Below are positions 1 through 10,300 of a stretch of DNA of 64,000 bases, one piece after another (the first letter of the stretch is position 1; every line of letters begins with the position of its first letter). The DNA is taken from assembly GCF_027111295.1 (NCBI RefSeq), contig NZ_CP114287.1:186001-250000 (forward strand). Direction: 5' to 3'. The translations under genes were made by a program, and so were the position numbers. A model generated the notes under the pieces. It was given only the letters and a program-made list of their open reading frames with translations. It was not told where the DNA came from and did no database searches. The DNA comes from Flavobacterium gelatinilyticum (GTDB lineage: Bacteria > Bacteroidota > Bacteroidia > Flavobacteriales > Flavobacteriaceae).

Positions 1-2670
1 CTGATTTAAACTGTAATTGTATAAGGTTGTCGCCCAGAAAGAGTTGGTTTTAAGAGATTCCTCTCTGTTCTTCAACAATGCTTTTTTAATGTCTTCCAAA
101 TCATTTGCATTAACTGGATTTGATTTTAAATCGTTTATTTCTTTCCAAACAATCTGCATTAATTTTTCTTGTTTGTCAGGATTGCAGTCAAAAGATAAAG
201 CAAGGCTGAAAGTAGGTTTTGGAATAATTTCGAGATTACCGCCAACATTTACGCCATAACTGCCGCCTTCTTCTTCTCTAATAGTCTGAAGAAAACGTTT
301 CGATAATAATTCGCCAATGATGTACATCGTCATGGCATTTTCTTTAGTATATTCTGTTTTGCCAGTCAGATTTAGGTAAACAGTACTTTTAGCAACTTCC
401 ATTGGACGATTAAAATGTACGACTGTTTTTCCTTTTTTCGGCCCTATATTATGATCTGTAAAAGTTTCTTTTAAAGCAGGATTTGATTTTAAATTGCCAA
501 TGTATTTCTGAATCATTTCTAAAGCATTATCAGGAATGTTTCCAACAAAAACAAAAGTAAAATCTGATGCATTTTTAATTCGGTCTCTGTAAACAGCTTC
601 TGCTTTTTGTAAATCTATATTCTCCAGAAATTTGTCATTGAAAATAAAAGTCCTTGGATTATTGTTTGAATTGGCTAAATCAACAGCATCTTTAAACGCA
701 TTATCATTATCTTTTTTAATCGTTTCCAAACGGTTTTTATACTGCTCTTTTAAGATATTGAAAATATTCGGATCAAAACGAGGAGCCTCTACAGAAAGAT
801 AAAGCAATTGAAGCATCGTTTCGAAATCGGCTTTATTGGAACTTCCTTGAAAACCTTGTGTATTCTGACTAATAAAAGGAGCAGCTTGTGCTATTTTACC
901 CGTAAGTTTTTCTTTTAAACCTATATTATCAAAATTGCCTAAACCAGATGATCTGGCAAGTACAGTTGCGATTTCGGCAGAAGCCAAATCTTCAGTTTTA
1001 ATTAAAGATTTTCCTCCTTTAGCAAAAGCAGTAAGAACAATTTGATCTTGAGAATAGGTCGTTGGCAATAAAATTACATTGGCGCCATTTTCTAAAGTAT
1101 AACCTTTTGCAGCAGTAATTCCTGGAACTTCAAATGTCTTTTTGATGGCCGCAGGTTTTAATTCTTTGGCAATTAAAGGATCATTGTTTTCTTTTTTAGT
1201 GTACGGTTCCAAAGTCTTGTTTTCGACTTTCTTCATAACTTGTACAAGAGCATCTTTAGTTGGAAAATTGGCTTTGTCTTCTTCAGAACCTGTTACCAAA
1301 AGGACTTGGTTGTTTGGTTTCTGAATGGTTTTTACATAAGCATTTAATTCCTCTAAAGAGATACTTTTTATTATACCGACAATGAGTTTGTAATCGTCAT
1401 CAGCAGAAAGAAACGGTTTTGCTTTTAAGAAATAATTCGTCAATTTTTCGGCCCAGCTGTCGTTATCAACTTTATCTTTATTGCTGATAAAATCATCATA
1501 AGAGCTTATGAAAAGCTTTTTAGTTCTGTCAAGTTCAGCCTGCGCAGCGCCATAACGTTTTAAACGTTCCGCTTCTGTATAAGCTTCTTCAAAAGCTTCA
1601 AGATTTTTTCCTTTTTTTGGCCCAGCCGAAATATTAAAAGAAGTATTTAATCGTGAAATCGGTTCAAAATAAGCGTTAAAACCTAAAGCGCTGCTTTGAT
1701 TTTTTAAAATTAATTCTTTAAAACGGTTGTTAAGAATACTGGTGTAAAAAGAATTCATCACATTTTTTCGGGTCACAATACTGTCTTTTACCAAAGGTTC
1801 GTCCAATACATATTGTAATGTAATTGTAGTTGAAGAAGCTTCTTTATCAGAGGCAGTTCCAAAATACAGTTCGTCGTGCTTCGGAATTGCCTCGTAGTTT
1901 CTTGGAGCTGCTTTTTTTGCTAACGGTATTCCAGAAAAAATAGTTTTTACTTTTTCTTCCATTGCTTTTACGTCAACATCTCCCACAATAATTACAGCCT
2001 GTAAATCGGGTCTGTACCATTTTTTATAATAGTTTCTTAATTCAGGATATTTGAAGTTATTGATGATATTTAAATCACCAATAACATCTCTTTTGCTGTA
2101 TTTTGAGCCTTTGTATAAAACCTGATCCGTCTGCATTTTTAAACGGAAATCACTTGTGCGGCGCGTTCTCCATTCTTCTCTAATAACGCCTCTTTCGGCA
2201 TCAATTTCTTCATTAGTTAAAGAGAGAGAACCAGACCAATCGTGCAAAACCCAAAGTGTAGAATCGATTAGTTTTTCGTTTGTCACAGGAACAGTGCTTA
2301 TGTTGTAAACTGTTTCGTCCTGAGCTGTATAAGCATTGATATCTTTTCCAAAACTGACACCGTTTTTCTCTAACATTTTAATGATGCCTTTTCCTTTAAA
2401 ATGTTCTGTTCCGTTAAAAGCCATATGTTCCAGAAAATGCGCCAATCCGTTTTGATTGTCGTCTTCCAGAATAGCACCAACATTTTGAACAAAATAAAAA
2501 CTAGCTCTGTCTTTTGGTTCTTCGTTATGCAGGATATAATAGGTTAAACCGTTTTTTAATTTTCCAGCTGCAACGTTTTTATCCAGCGGAATTGTGGTCT
2601 TGAACTGCGAAAATGCGCCTTGAAAAGACAAGGCCATTAGCGCAATGATGATATTTTTTTTAGTATTCAT
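1..2670 (-). CDS. M16 family zinc metallopeptidase, secreted (C-terminus outside the window)
   Basis: The minus-strand frame is open from the ATG at 2670 to the window edge (890 codons), so only the last few dozen residues of a pitrilysin/insulinase-size protein should be missing. A signal peptide ends near residue 21 (AFSQ). The inverted zinc motif HFLEH is at residues 78-82 and the third ligand, the Glu in ERGVIREEW, is at about 159, the usual 76-77 residue spacing of active M16 enzymes. A second, inactive-looking M16 repeat fills the rest. The family degrades peptides in a closed chamber. It starts 13 bases after the permease-GldG fusion gene and is probably the last gene of the SusC/SusD operon. 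I infer that it digests peptides in the periplasm. Family confidence is high; the substrate is unknown. Confidence 0.93.
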   Translation of the reverse strand, partial: MNTKKNIIIALMALSFQGAFSQFKTTIPLDKNVAAGKLKNGLTYYILHNEEPKDRASFYFVQNVGAILEDDNQNGLAHFLEHMAFNGTEHFKGKGIIKMLEKNGVSFGKDINAYTAQDETVYNISTVPVTNEKLIDSTLWVLHDWSGSLSLTNEEIDAERGVIREEWRTRRTSDFRLKMQTDQVLYKGSKYSKRDVIGDLNIINNFKYPELRNYYKKWYRPDLQAVIIVGDVDVKAMEEKVKTIFSGIPLAKKAAPRNYEAIPKHDELYFGTASDKEASSTTITLQYVLDEPLVKDSIVTRKNVMNSFYTSILNNRFKELILKNQSSALGFNAYFEPISRLNTSFNISAGPKKGKNLEAFEEAYTEAERLKRYGAAQAELDRTKKLFISSYDDFISNKDKVDNDSWAEKLTNYFLKAKPFLSADDDYKLIVGIIKSISLEELNAYVKTIQKPNNQVLLVTGSEEDKANFPTKDALVQVMKKVENKTLEPYTKKENNDPLIAKELKPAAIKKTFEVPGITAAKGYTLENGANVILLPTTYSQDQIVLTAFAKGGKSLIKTEDLASAEIATVLARSSGLGNFDNIGLKEKLTGKIAQAAPFISQNTQGFQGSSNKADFETMLQLLYLSVEAPRFDPNIFNILKEQYKNRLETIKKDNDNAFKDAVDLANSNNNPRTFIFNDKFLENIDLQKAEAVYRDRIKNASDFTFVFVGNIPDNALEMIQKYIGNLKSNPALKETFTDHNIGPKKGKTVVHFNRPMEVAKSTVYLNLTGKTEYTKENAMTMYIIGELLSKRFLQTIREEEGGSYGVNVGGNLEIIPKPTFSLALSFDCNPDKQEKLMQIVWKEINDLKSNPVNANDLEDIKKALLKNREESLKTNSFWATTLYNYSLNQ

Positions 2671-2683
2671 TTTTGGTGTTTTT

Positions 2684-4945
2684 TTATCTTCTGTTTCTTC
2701 TAATTAATAGGAAAGCGCCGCTTAATATTATCAATAAAGGAAATAATCCGATGAAAGCTATTTTGCTAATAAATACCTGATTTGAAGTAACCGTAATCTT
2801 TTTATCTGTTTTTAAAGGACGAGTGGTGTCAATAGGATATTCATAATTGCTGAACCAGCTGAAAAGATCGGTTACAAATTGAAATGTTCCAGATCCTCCA
2901 CGTCTTAACTCAGCATTACCCATAAAATCAGCATCTCCGGCTACAATTATTTTTTGTGATTTTCCATTAATCTTTCTCGTTAAAGCTACCACTAATGGAA
3001 CTGATTTTTGAGAAGGTTGTGTTTTTAATTCTTGAGGAAAAGTGGTAATACCAGTTTGATATTCCCAAGCTGGCTGATTGTTTGTTTTTAAAAGAGGTGT
3101 TACTTTAAATCCTGCTTCTTTTGCTATTATAATACCGCTGCTTCCTAAAAATGGAATTGGATTATTGTTTCGAGAAAGTTTTATTACTGTAGAATCAATA
3201 TTTTTTTGAAGTTCCGTTACTAAGAAATCCGGAGAGTTTGTTTCACTTTCCTGTACTAGAGCTTTTTTGGTAAAGCTTAGTCCTAATTTTTCAGTTAAAG
3301 AAGCCAAAGCAGAATTTGTTTCAGGTTCACCCAAAAGTATTATGTTTTTTCCCTCATCAATATATTTTACAATTCGGTCAACAGCGCCCTGACTAAGTTG
3401 TGTTTTTGGATCTGCCAGAATTAAGACATCTGTATCAGCAGGAATATTTTTTGCATTGATATCAATCGAAGCAGTATCAAATCCCTGATTTACGAGTGAA
3501 TTTCTAAATGTGATTTCGTTAGCAAAGGTTTTATAGTTTTTATCACCATTTTTTTCAATGCTTCTTTCCATATTGCCAGATGTAAAAACAACTTTTGCTG
3601 GTCCGTTTACTAAACGTTTAAATGCAGCAGAAATCTCTTTTTCAAAAGGGGATCGAAACAAGTCGTCGTACATTCTTAAGAATGTTTTCTTTCCGTTATA
3701 TTCAACAGTTCTAACAACACGGTTTTGTTCTGGTCCTAAATCGATGATTTTTTTAATTTCGGCAGGAGAATATAATTTTTTCAATTTCATATCCTGAGAT
3801 TCCACCATCTTTTCTGCGAGCTGTTTGTCATTCAATCCCGGATTTTGTGCATACAAGGCTTCATTTGTCGAAGTATCATAATAATAGACATATTCCATTT
3901 CGATTTGCGGTAAAAAACGGGTATATTTTGAAAAACTTGCAATATCTGAATTTTGTGCATACGGCATTGCTACAAAATAGTTGATATCCAGTAAGTTCAC
4001 ATAAGTAGTTATTTTAACTGGTCCCTCTATTTTATCGACAATTTCTAAACTGCTTTTGGTTAGGGTATTGTCTTTGTTACGAGTCATATCCTGATAAAAA
4101 GTTAGAGGAGCTCGTGAGGTAATGTAACCTAATGACAATACAACAGTTATTAATAGAGTATATTTTAGAACTCTTTTTGAAAGACTCTGAGCATCTCTTC
4201 CTGTTTGTAGTTTATAGATGCTAAGTACAATAAACAAGGCACTTACCAGAATAAAATAAAATACATCTTTAGAAATAATTAACCCTTCAAGCATTTCATT
4301 TGCACGTCCTGCGATGGATAAGAAATATGTGATATCTTTTACGATTTCTACATCCTGCCAAAGTTTACCAATAAAGTTTAATCCCGCCAAAACTACCAGA
4401 GTACTGATTGCGGCCACAACTTGATAAGACGTAAGGCACGACATAAAAAGTCCGATTGCGGCATAAGTGCAAACCAATAAATACAAACCAATTAGTCCTG
4501 AAATAACGAATTTAACATCGAGGTTTTCAATAGAAAATCCAGCGATAATAACCTGAATTCCGAGAATTGCAACAAATAGCAAACAATAAGCGGCAATGGC
4601 TAAATATTTACCTAAAACAATTTCTTTGATTTTTATTGGAGAAGAAAGTAAGAGTTTAATGGAGCCGCTGTTAATTTCACGACTCACTAAACCCATTGTC
4701 AATAATGGAACATATAAATATAAGTAATTCTGCATTTCAGTATAAAGACCGCTGAATCCTGAAAATATGACCTGGGACAAGTTGTCCATTTCCTGACCTA
4801 TTTTTTGCGCTTTTTCAAAACGTTCAATAGAATCAAAGAATTTCCAGCTTGACTGGATTGAAAATATTACTAAAACAACCCACGCCACTGGTGAGTAAAA
4901 CATCGTGTTGAGTTCTGTTTTAGCAATTCTATATATTGTTTTCAT
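2684..4945 (-). CDS. ABC-2 type permease fused to a GldG-like domain (GldF-GldG fusion)
   Basis: A 753-residue protein. Residues about 1-250 are a six-helix ABC-2 permease resembling GldF, starting MKTIYRIAKTELNTMFYSP. From about residue 260 a membrane anchor leads into a large extracytoplasmic domain of the GldG type (ABC-type uncharacterised transport family), with a final helix followed by RRNRR at the C-terminus. In gliding bacteria these are two proteins, and separate gldF and gldG genes lie at 44982-47419, so this is a fused paralog. It sits 12 bases after its ATPase gene and 13 before the M16 peptidase gene. The transported substrate is unknown. The domain call is firm; a role in gliding is unlikely given the context. 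Confidence 0.88.
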   Translation of the reverse strand: MKTIYRIAKTELNTMFYSPVAWVVLVIFSIQSSWKFFDSIERFEKAQKIGQEMDNLSQVIFSGFSGLYTEMQNYLYLYVPLLTMGLVSREINSGSIKLLLSSPIKIKEIVLGKYLAIAAYCLLFVAILGIQVIIAGFSIENLDVKFVISGLIGLYLLVCTYAAIGLFMSCLTSYQVVAAISTLVVLAGLNFIGKLWQDVEIVKDITYFLSIAGRANEMLEGLIISKDVFYFILVSALFIVLSIYKLQTGRDAQSLSKRVLKYTLLITVVLSLGYITSRAPLTFYQDMTRNKDNTLTKSSLEIVDKIEGPVKITTYVNLLDINYFVAMPYAQNSDIASFSKYTRFLPQIEMEYVYYYDTSTNEALYAQNPGLNDKQLAEKMVESQDMKLKKLYSPAEIKKIIDLGPEQNRVVRTVEYNGKKTFLRMYDDLFRSPFEKEISAAFKRLVNGPAKVVFTSGNMERSIEKNGDKNYKTFANEITFRNSLVNQGFDTASIDINAKNIPADTDVLILADPKTQLSQGAVDRIVKYIDEGKNIILLGEPETNSALASLTEKLGLSFTKKALVQESETNSPDFLVTELQKNIDSTVIKLSRNNNPIPFLGSSGIIIAKEAGFKVTPLLKTNNQPAWEYQTGITTFPQELKTQPSQKSVPLVVALTRKINGKSQKIIVAGDADFMGNAELRRGGSGTFQFVTDLFSWFSNYEYPIDTTRPLKTDKKITVTSNQVFISKIAFIGLFPLLIILSGAFLLIRRNRR

Positions 4946-4957
4946 TTGTTTATTTTT

Positions 4958-5905
4958 TTAAGAAAGAATAGCGTTTTTAGATGGGGCTTTTTTAGATAAT
5001 TGGGCAAAGATTTCGTCTAATGAAACTTTTTCAAATTGAATTTCACGAAGTTTCCAGTTGTTGTGAACACTGGCGGCTACAATTTTTTCAGCAATTTCCT
5101 GTGAGCCGCTGAAAGTAATTTGGACTTTTTTAGGAGTTAGGTAAACAGCTTCTGTTATTTCCGAAATTTCTTTGAATGCCTCAACAGCCGGCGGATTTTC
5201 AAAACTTGCAGTTAATTTATCAGCTTCGATATAATTGTTAAAAGCGTCAAGCGTATCAGAAAAAACCATGTGGCCATTTTCAATCATTCTGATATCCTGG
5301 CAGGTTGCCTGAACTTCAGAAAGAATATGAGAAGAAAATATCACAGCTTTGTCTTGGGCTATTTTCTTAATTAAATTTCTAACCTCTAAAATCTGATTTG
5401 GATCTAATCCGTTTGTTGGTTCATCAAGAACTACCAATTTTGGTTCATGAATAATAGCCTGCGCAATTCCAACACGCTGTCTGTAACCTCCAGATAAGTT
5501 TTTAATCAAGCGATGACTGAAATGCGAAATGCCGCATTTTTCCTTTGCTTTTTCTACAGCATTTCTTAAGTTTTCTTTTGGCACCAATCTTAATTGTGCA
5601 CAATGAATCAGATATTCATCGACTGTTAAATCAAGATGAAGTGGTGGGGTTTGAGGCAAAAAACCAATTAGTTTTTTGGCTTCAACCGGGTTTTCTTTCA
5701 GATTAATTCCATCAATAAAAATGTTCCCTTTGGTTTGGTTTAAAACCCCGCAGAGAATATTCATCGTAGTAGATTTTCCAGCTCCATTTGATCCTAGAAG
5801 ACCTAGAATCCTGTTTTCTTTGATTTCAAAACTAATATTTTGTATTGCCCAATCCTTACTGTATTGATGCGACAAGTCCTCAACTCTTACAATTGTTGTT
5901 TCCAT
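4958..5905 (-). CDS. ABC transporter ATP-binding protein, GldA-like
   Basis: A 315-residue ATPase from the preferred ATG at 5905 (protein METTIVRVED); an in-frame ATG at 5941 would add 12 residues that do not fit the fold. Walker A GSNGAGKST is at 38-46, signature LSGGY at 137-141, Walker B LVVLDE at 157-162 and the switch His in SSHI at about 193. The C-terminal extension resembles that of GldA/NatA-type ATPases that drive ABC-2 permeases. It lies between susD and the GldF-GldG fusion, so it very likely powers that permease. It belongs to the same minus-strand run as susC and susD, with 58 bases separating it from susD. Confidence 0.9.
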   Translation of the reverse strand: METTIVRVEDLSHQYSKDWAIQNISFEIKENRILGLLGSNGAGKSTTMNILCGVLNQTKGNIFIDGINLKENPVEAKKLIGFLPQTPPLHLDLTVDEYLIHCAQLRLVPKENLRNAVEKAKEKCGISHFSHRLIKNLSGGYRQRVGIAQAIIHEPKLVVLDEPTNGLDPNQILEVRNLIKKIAQDKAVIFSSHILSEVQATCQDIRMIENGHMVFSDTLDAFNNYIEADKLTASFENPPAVEAFKEISEITEAVYLTPKKVQITFSGSQEIAEKIVAASVHNNWKLREIQFEKVSLDEIFAQLSKKAPSKNAILS

Positions 5906-5963
5906 AGTGTTTTTTAAGGCGCAGGAATGTCTTAATTTCATTCCTGCGTTATTTTTTTAGTAT

Positions 5964-7340
5964 TTAGTATCCTGAATTTTGTTCTAAGAAAGGATTCGAA
6001 CGAATGGCTGTCTCTGGAATTGGATAAAAGGCATCTGTAGATTTCCAAATTTTATCAGACAGAACAGAAAGGGTTTCGTCAGTTTTTCCAGTTCTTTTAA
6101 GGTCTAACCAACGGTGTCCGTTTTCTGCAAAGAATTCACGTTGTCTTTCCAAAGCAATTAAATCCAATAATTGATTTGAATTTGTTAAAGTAGTATTGCC
6201 AAGTAATGCTCTGTTTCGGATTACATTAATATCCTGCTGAGCCCCTGTAATATTATTAGAATGTACTCTGGCTTCGGCTCTTATTAGAAATAATTCTGCT
6301 AATCGAAGTACCGTTGAGCGTTCGATAGGAGAGGCGCCAAATCTGTTTTTGTATTTCGTTGGAGCTACACCGGAAAGACTACCCTGCGTGCTGGTAACAT
6401 TTCTTGTCCAGTTTATTTTTCGGGCATCATCCGTTTCAAATAACGTACTGCCGTTTCTCAATAAGAATGCAGCTGTATTTGCATTTAGAAAAACAGAAGA
6501 TCCTTCATAACTGTAGTTTACGTTAAAATAAGGAATTTGTAAAATAGCTTCATTATTATTTGAAATAAAAGGACTATTAGTTGCTGATAATCCGGTGATA
6601 ACGTTATAAGTTCCTGTTTCATTGATTACCGCTGTTGCATGGCTGGCTGCTTCGCTCCATTTTCCTAAATAAAGATTTACTCTTGCCAGTAAAGTTTCAG
6701 AAGCCCATTTAGTAGCTCTAATTCTTTCATTATCATAATTAGCGTAATTTGTTGGAAGATTTTGCGATGCTTCTGTCAAATCTTTAATAATTTGTGTATA
6801 TACAACATCTTGAGAAGATTGTGGAAGCAAAGCTGATACATCTATATTAGTTGTCAATACCAAAGGCACATTTCCCCAAATATTAGTTAAATAAAAATAA
6901 GAGTAAGCTCTAAGGAATTTAGCTTCAGCTATCCATTGTCTGCTTTTGGCTGGAGTTAGCGAGTTACTTTTGGTTATTCCTTCAATAACATTGTTTGCAT
7001 TATAAATGGTTTTATACAATTCTGTCCACATACTGCTCACTGTTCCATCAGTTTCGATAAGTTCATTGGTATTAGCAGTATTGGTTAAGCCACTAGCCAG
7101 TATAAGTTCATCTGAAGTTTGTCCAAGAATACTATGAACGTGATTATAGAAAAAGCCCGCCACCATACTTTGGTAAATTCCATTTACAGCGGCTTCTGTT
7201 GTGGCATCTGAGGCATAAACTGTTTCTGATGATAACTGGTTGCTCGGAAGATCTACTTCAAGAGCACTGTCACAGCTTGTTAATCCCAGTAAAATTGAAA
7301 ACGAAAATGCAGCGATATATTTAGTTGAAATATTTTTCAT
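5964..7340 (-). CDS. SusD/RagB family outer-membrane lipoprotein
   Basis: A 458-residue lipoprotein with lipobox LTSC (Cys23), so it is expected on the cell surface as the lid of the neighbouring SusC transporter. The helical TPR-like SusD core is evident from motifs such as WIAEAKFLRAYSYFYL and RLAELFLIRAEARVHS, and from the closing region with EFFAENGHRWLDLKRTG. It begins 12 bases after susC. The family binds oligosaccharides or, in RagB, peptides. The nearby peptidases favour a peptide ligand here, but the sequence alone does not settle it. Confidence 0.93.
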   Translation of the reverse strand: MKNISTKYIAAFSFSILLGLTSCDSALEVDLPSNQLSSETVYASDATTEAAVNGIYQSMVAGFFYNHVHSILGQTSDELILASGLTNTANTNELIETDGTVSSMWTELYKTIYNANNVIEGITKSNSLTPAKSRQWIAEAKFLRAYSYFYLTNIWGNVPLVLTTNIDVSALLPQSSQDVVYTQIIKDLTEASQNLPTNYANYDNERIRATKWASETLLARVNLYLGKWSEAASHATAVINETGTYNVITGLSATNSPFISNNNEAILQIPYFNVNYSYEGSSVFLNANTAAFLLRNGSTLFETDDARKINWTRNVTSTQGSLSGVAPTKYKNRFGASPIERSTVLRLAELFLIRAEARVHSNNITGAQQDINVIRNRALLGNTTLTNSNQLLDLIALERQREFFAENGHRWLDLKRTGKTDETLSVLSDKIWKSTDAFYPIPETAIRSNPFLEQNSGY

Positions 7341-7352
7341 GATTTTTTAGAT

Positions 7353-10300
7353 TTAAAATGTAAACTGAGTTCCAAGAGTTATTGTACGTAATGGAGGCAA
7401 GACCAAACCTTGTGTTTCTGGATCTAGTCCTTTGTAACTAGTTATGGTAAATATATTTTGCCCTTGAAGTGAAAGACGTACAGATTGTAAATATTTCTTG
7501 GTAGCCTCGCTTAACGGAATTTGATAAGAAGCACTTACATTTTTTAATTTGATATACGACGCGTCTGTAATAACAGCATTTGAGCCGATGTAGTTAAAAT
7601 AGCTGTTTTGGTAACCTGAGCTTAAGACATTTCCTTTTGCTAAATAATCATTGAATTCATCCACTTGAAAATTAGCAGTTCCGTAAGGATATCCAGGCTG
7701 CGTTCCTGTAGAAGCCATTAAAGTGGTACCTTCTTGTTTTACAAACTGAAATAAAAAGTCAAGAGTAAAAGCTTTATAGCTTATAGTATTAGAGATACCA
7801 CCATAATATTTAGGATAGTTTGGTCCATAATATTTTCTGTCTCCTCTGCCGGTTTCTGCAAATCCGCTAGAGATTCTTCCATCTCCATTTGCATCTTCAA
7901 ATTGAGCAATTCCGTTTGCATCAACGCCTGTGAAATTATATAAAAAGCGAGATCCCAAAGGTTTTCCAACCACATATTGAGAGTAATAACTAGTAAACTC
8001 TATTCCTGGAAAGGAAACCAGTTTATTAGAGTTGGTCGAAATGTTAAAAGAAGTTGACCAGCCAAAGTTTTTAGTACGAATATTGGTTGTTCCTAAAGTA
8101 AATTCCCATCCTTTGTTTTCAACTTCAGCAGGTAAATTTGCTGTATAAGTTGTAAATCCTGCTTGCGGACTAAGTGTATAGCTTACTAACTGATTGCTTG
8201 AAGTATTTTTATAATAAGCAGCACTGAAAGAAATACGATCGTTGTTGAAACTTAAGTCAAGTGCGGCTTCGAATTTTCTTGTTAATCCCCATTTGATATT
8301 CGGATTTGCAATTCTGGATGCTGTCATAGAAGGATTTCCGTTTCCATAAGTACGAGTGTCAAAAGTGTCAGCATATTGATAATCTCCAATTTCGTCACTT
8401 CCAATTTCTCCATAACTTGAACGAAGTTTTCCAAAACTTAATATTGGAATATTTTTCATGAAATTTTCTTGAGTGAAAACCCATGCCGCTCCAATTGAAC
8501 CAAAGTTTCCAAAACGATTATTGGCGCCAAAACGAGAAGAACCATCTCTTCTAAAATTAAGATTTAAGATGTATTTGTTCTCGATATTATAATTAACTCT
8601 ACTAAAAATAGAAATGTATTTATATTCTACAGAGCCATTGTTTGCCGTAACATTTTCTGCGGTAGCTAAATTACCAATCAGATTGTCTGAGCTGTAACCA
8701 CTCGAATACACATAAGCAGGCATTTCGGATTTTCTATTTTGCCAGGAACCTCCAACAAGCGCCGTAAAATTACCTTTCCATAATGATGTGGTATAATTAA
8801 GCTGCGGTTCAACCGTAAAATTATTTGTGTTATTGGTTGATGTACTGTAAGATCTTGAAAAATTTGAATCATATCCGTTGGCTTCATTATATACGTGATT
8901 GCTGGCAGCGACGGGCATAAATTGTTTGGTCTGCATTTGCGCTCTTCCGTATCCTAAATCTGTTTTAAAAGAAAAACCTTTTGCTATTTCATATTGAAGG
9001 CTCAAACTTGTAATTAAGTTAAGTCCTTTATCATCAACTCTTTTTCCTAAAGCCGCAACCGGATTGATATCACTGAAATAATCAGGAGACCAATAATAGC
9101 TTCCGTCTGGATTGTATAATGGGCGGTTTGGTGCAGTGCTAATAGCATAGTTAGTAATATCAAAAAAAGGAAGCTTGTTGTTATCTGTGGCAAAAATTAC
9201 CGAAGCACCAATTTTAAGTTTATCATCTAGAGTACTGTGATTCACATTAAAGTTAGTAGAGAATTTATCATAACTAAAATCTCCAGGAACAACAGTCGTT
9301 TCTTTATGATAAGCACCGCTTAATAGAAAATTAGTTGTTTCATTTCCTCCTTTTAATGAAGCGGAGTAATTATTAAAATTAGCTGTGCCGCCTATTAATT
9401 TTTTCTGCCAATTAATGTAAGCATTAGGATCCCAGTCTGTAAGAGCAATACCATTACTAAAATTAGAAGCCGTATCGCCATTGTTATCTAATGCTGTTTG
9501 CAGCATGTTAAGATAAGCTGGAGTATCAAGAGTTTTGATCATATGAGCTACTTCAGAAACCCCTGAATTTGTATTGATAGTAAATTCAGTTTTTCCAGAT
9601 TTACCTTTTTTCGTTGTGATTAATACAACGCCATTTGCACCCCTTGAGCCATAAATAGCTGTTGCATCTGCATCTTTCAGGATTTCGATGCTTTGAATAT
9701 CATTCGGATTTATAATGTTTAAAGGACTTGTAGACTTTTGAGCACCCCTAATTACATTATCATCTTGTACTTGTTGTTTAATATCATCACCAATGTAAGG
9801 AACACCATCTACGATGTAAAGAGGCAGGTTATTACCAGCAATAAAGTTTCTGCCTCGAATACTGATGTTCATATCACTTCCGGCGTATCCAGAAGTCTGT
9901 GTTACAAAAACTCCGGGAGTTCTTCCTTGAAGGGTTTGTAAAATATTGGTTACGGGTTGTTTCTCAATATCTTCGGCAGTAATTTTTACTACCGATCCAG
10001 TTGATGTTCTTCTAGTTGTGGTTCCATACCCAATAACTACAATTTCATCAAGTTTAGCTAAGTCGGGCTGCATTTTTACAGTAAGCGAAGTTTTGTTTTC
10101 GACCACAACATCCTGAGTTTTATATCCTAAATAAGAGAACCTTAATGTGTGCCTGCCTGCTGGCAGTTGAATGTAAAATCGGCCGTCAAAATCTGATATA
10201 CCTTGTTTATTACCTCCTACAAGTAACACGCTGACACCGGGAAGCGGCTGGCTGTTTTCATCCATAATTTTTCCTTCAAGGACATAATCAGCATCTTCAT

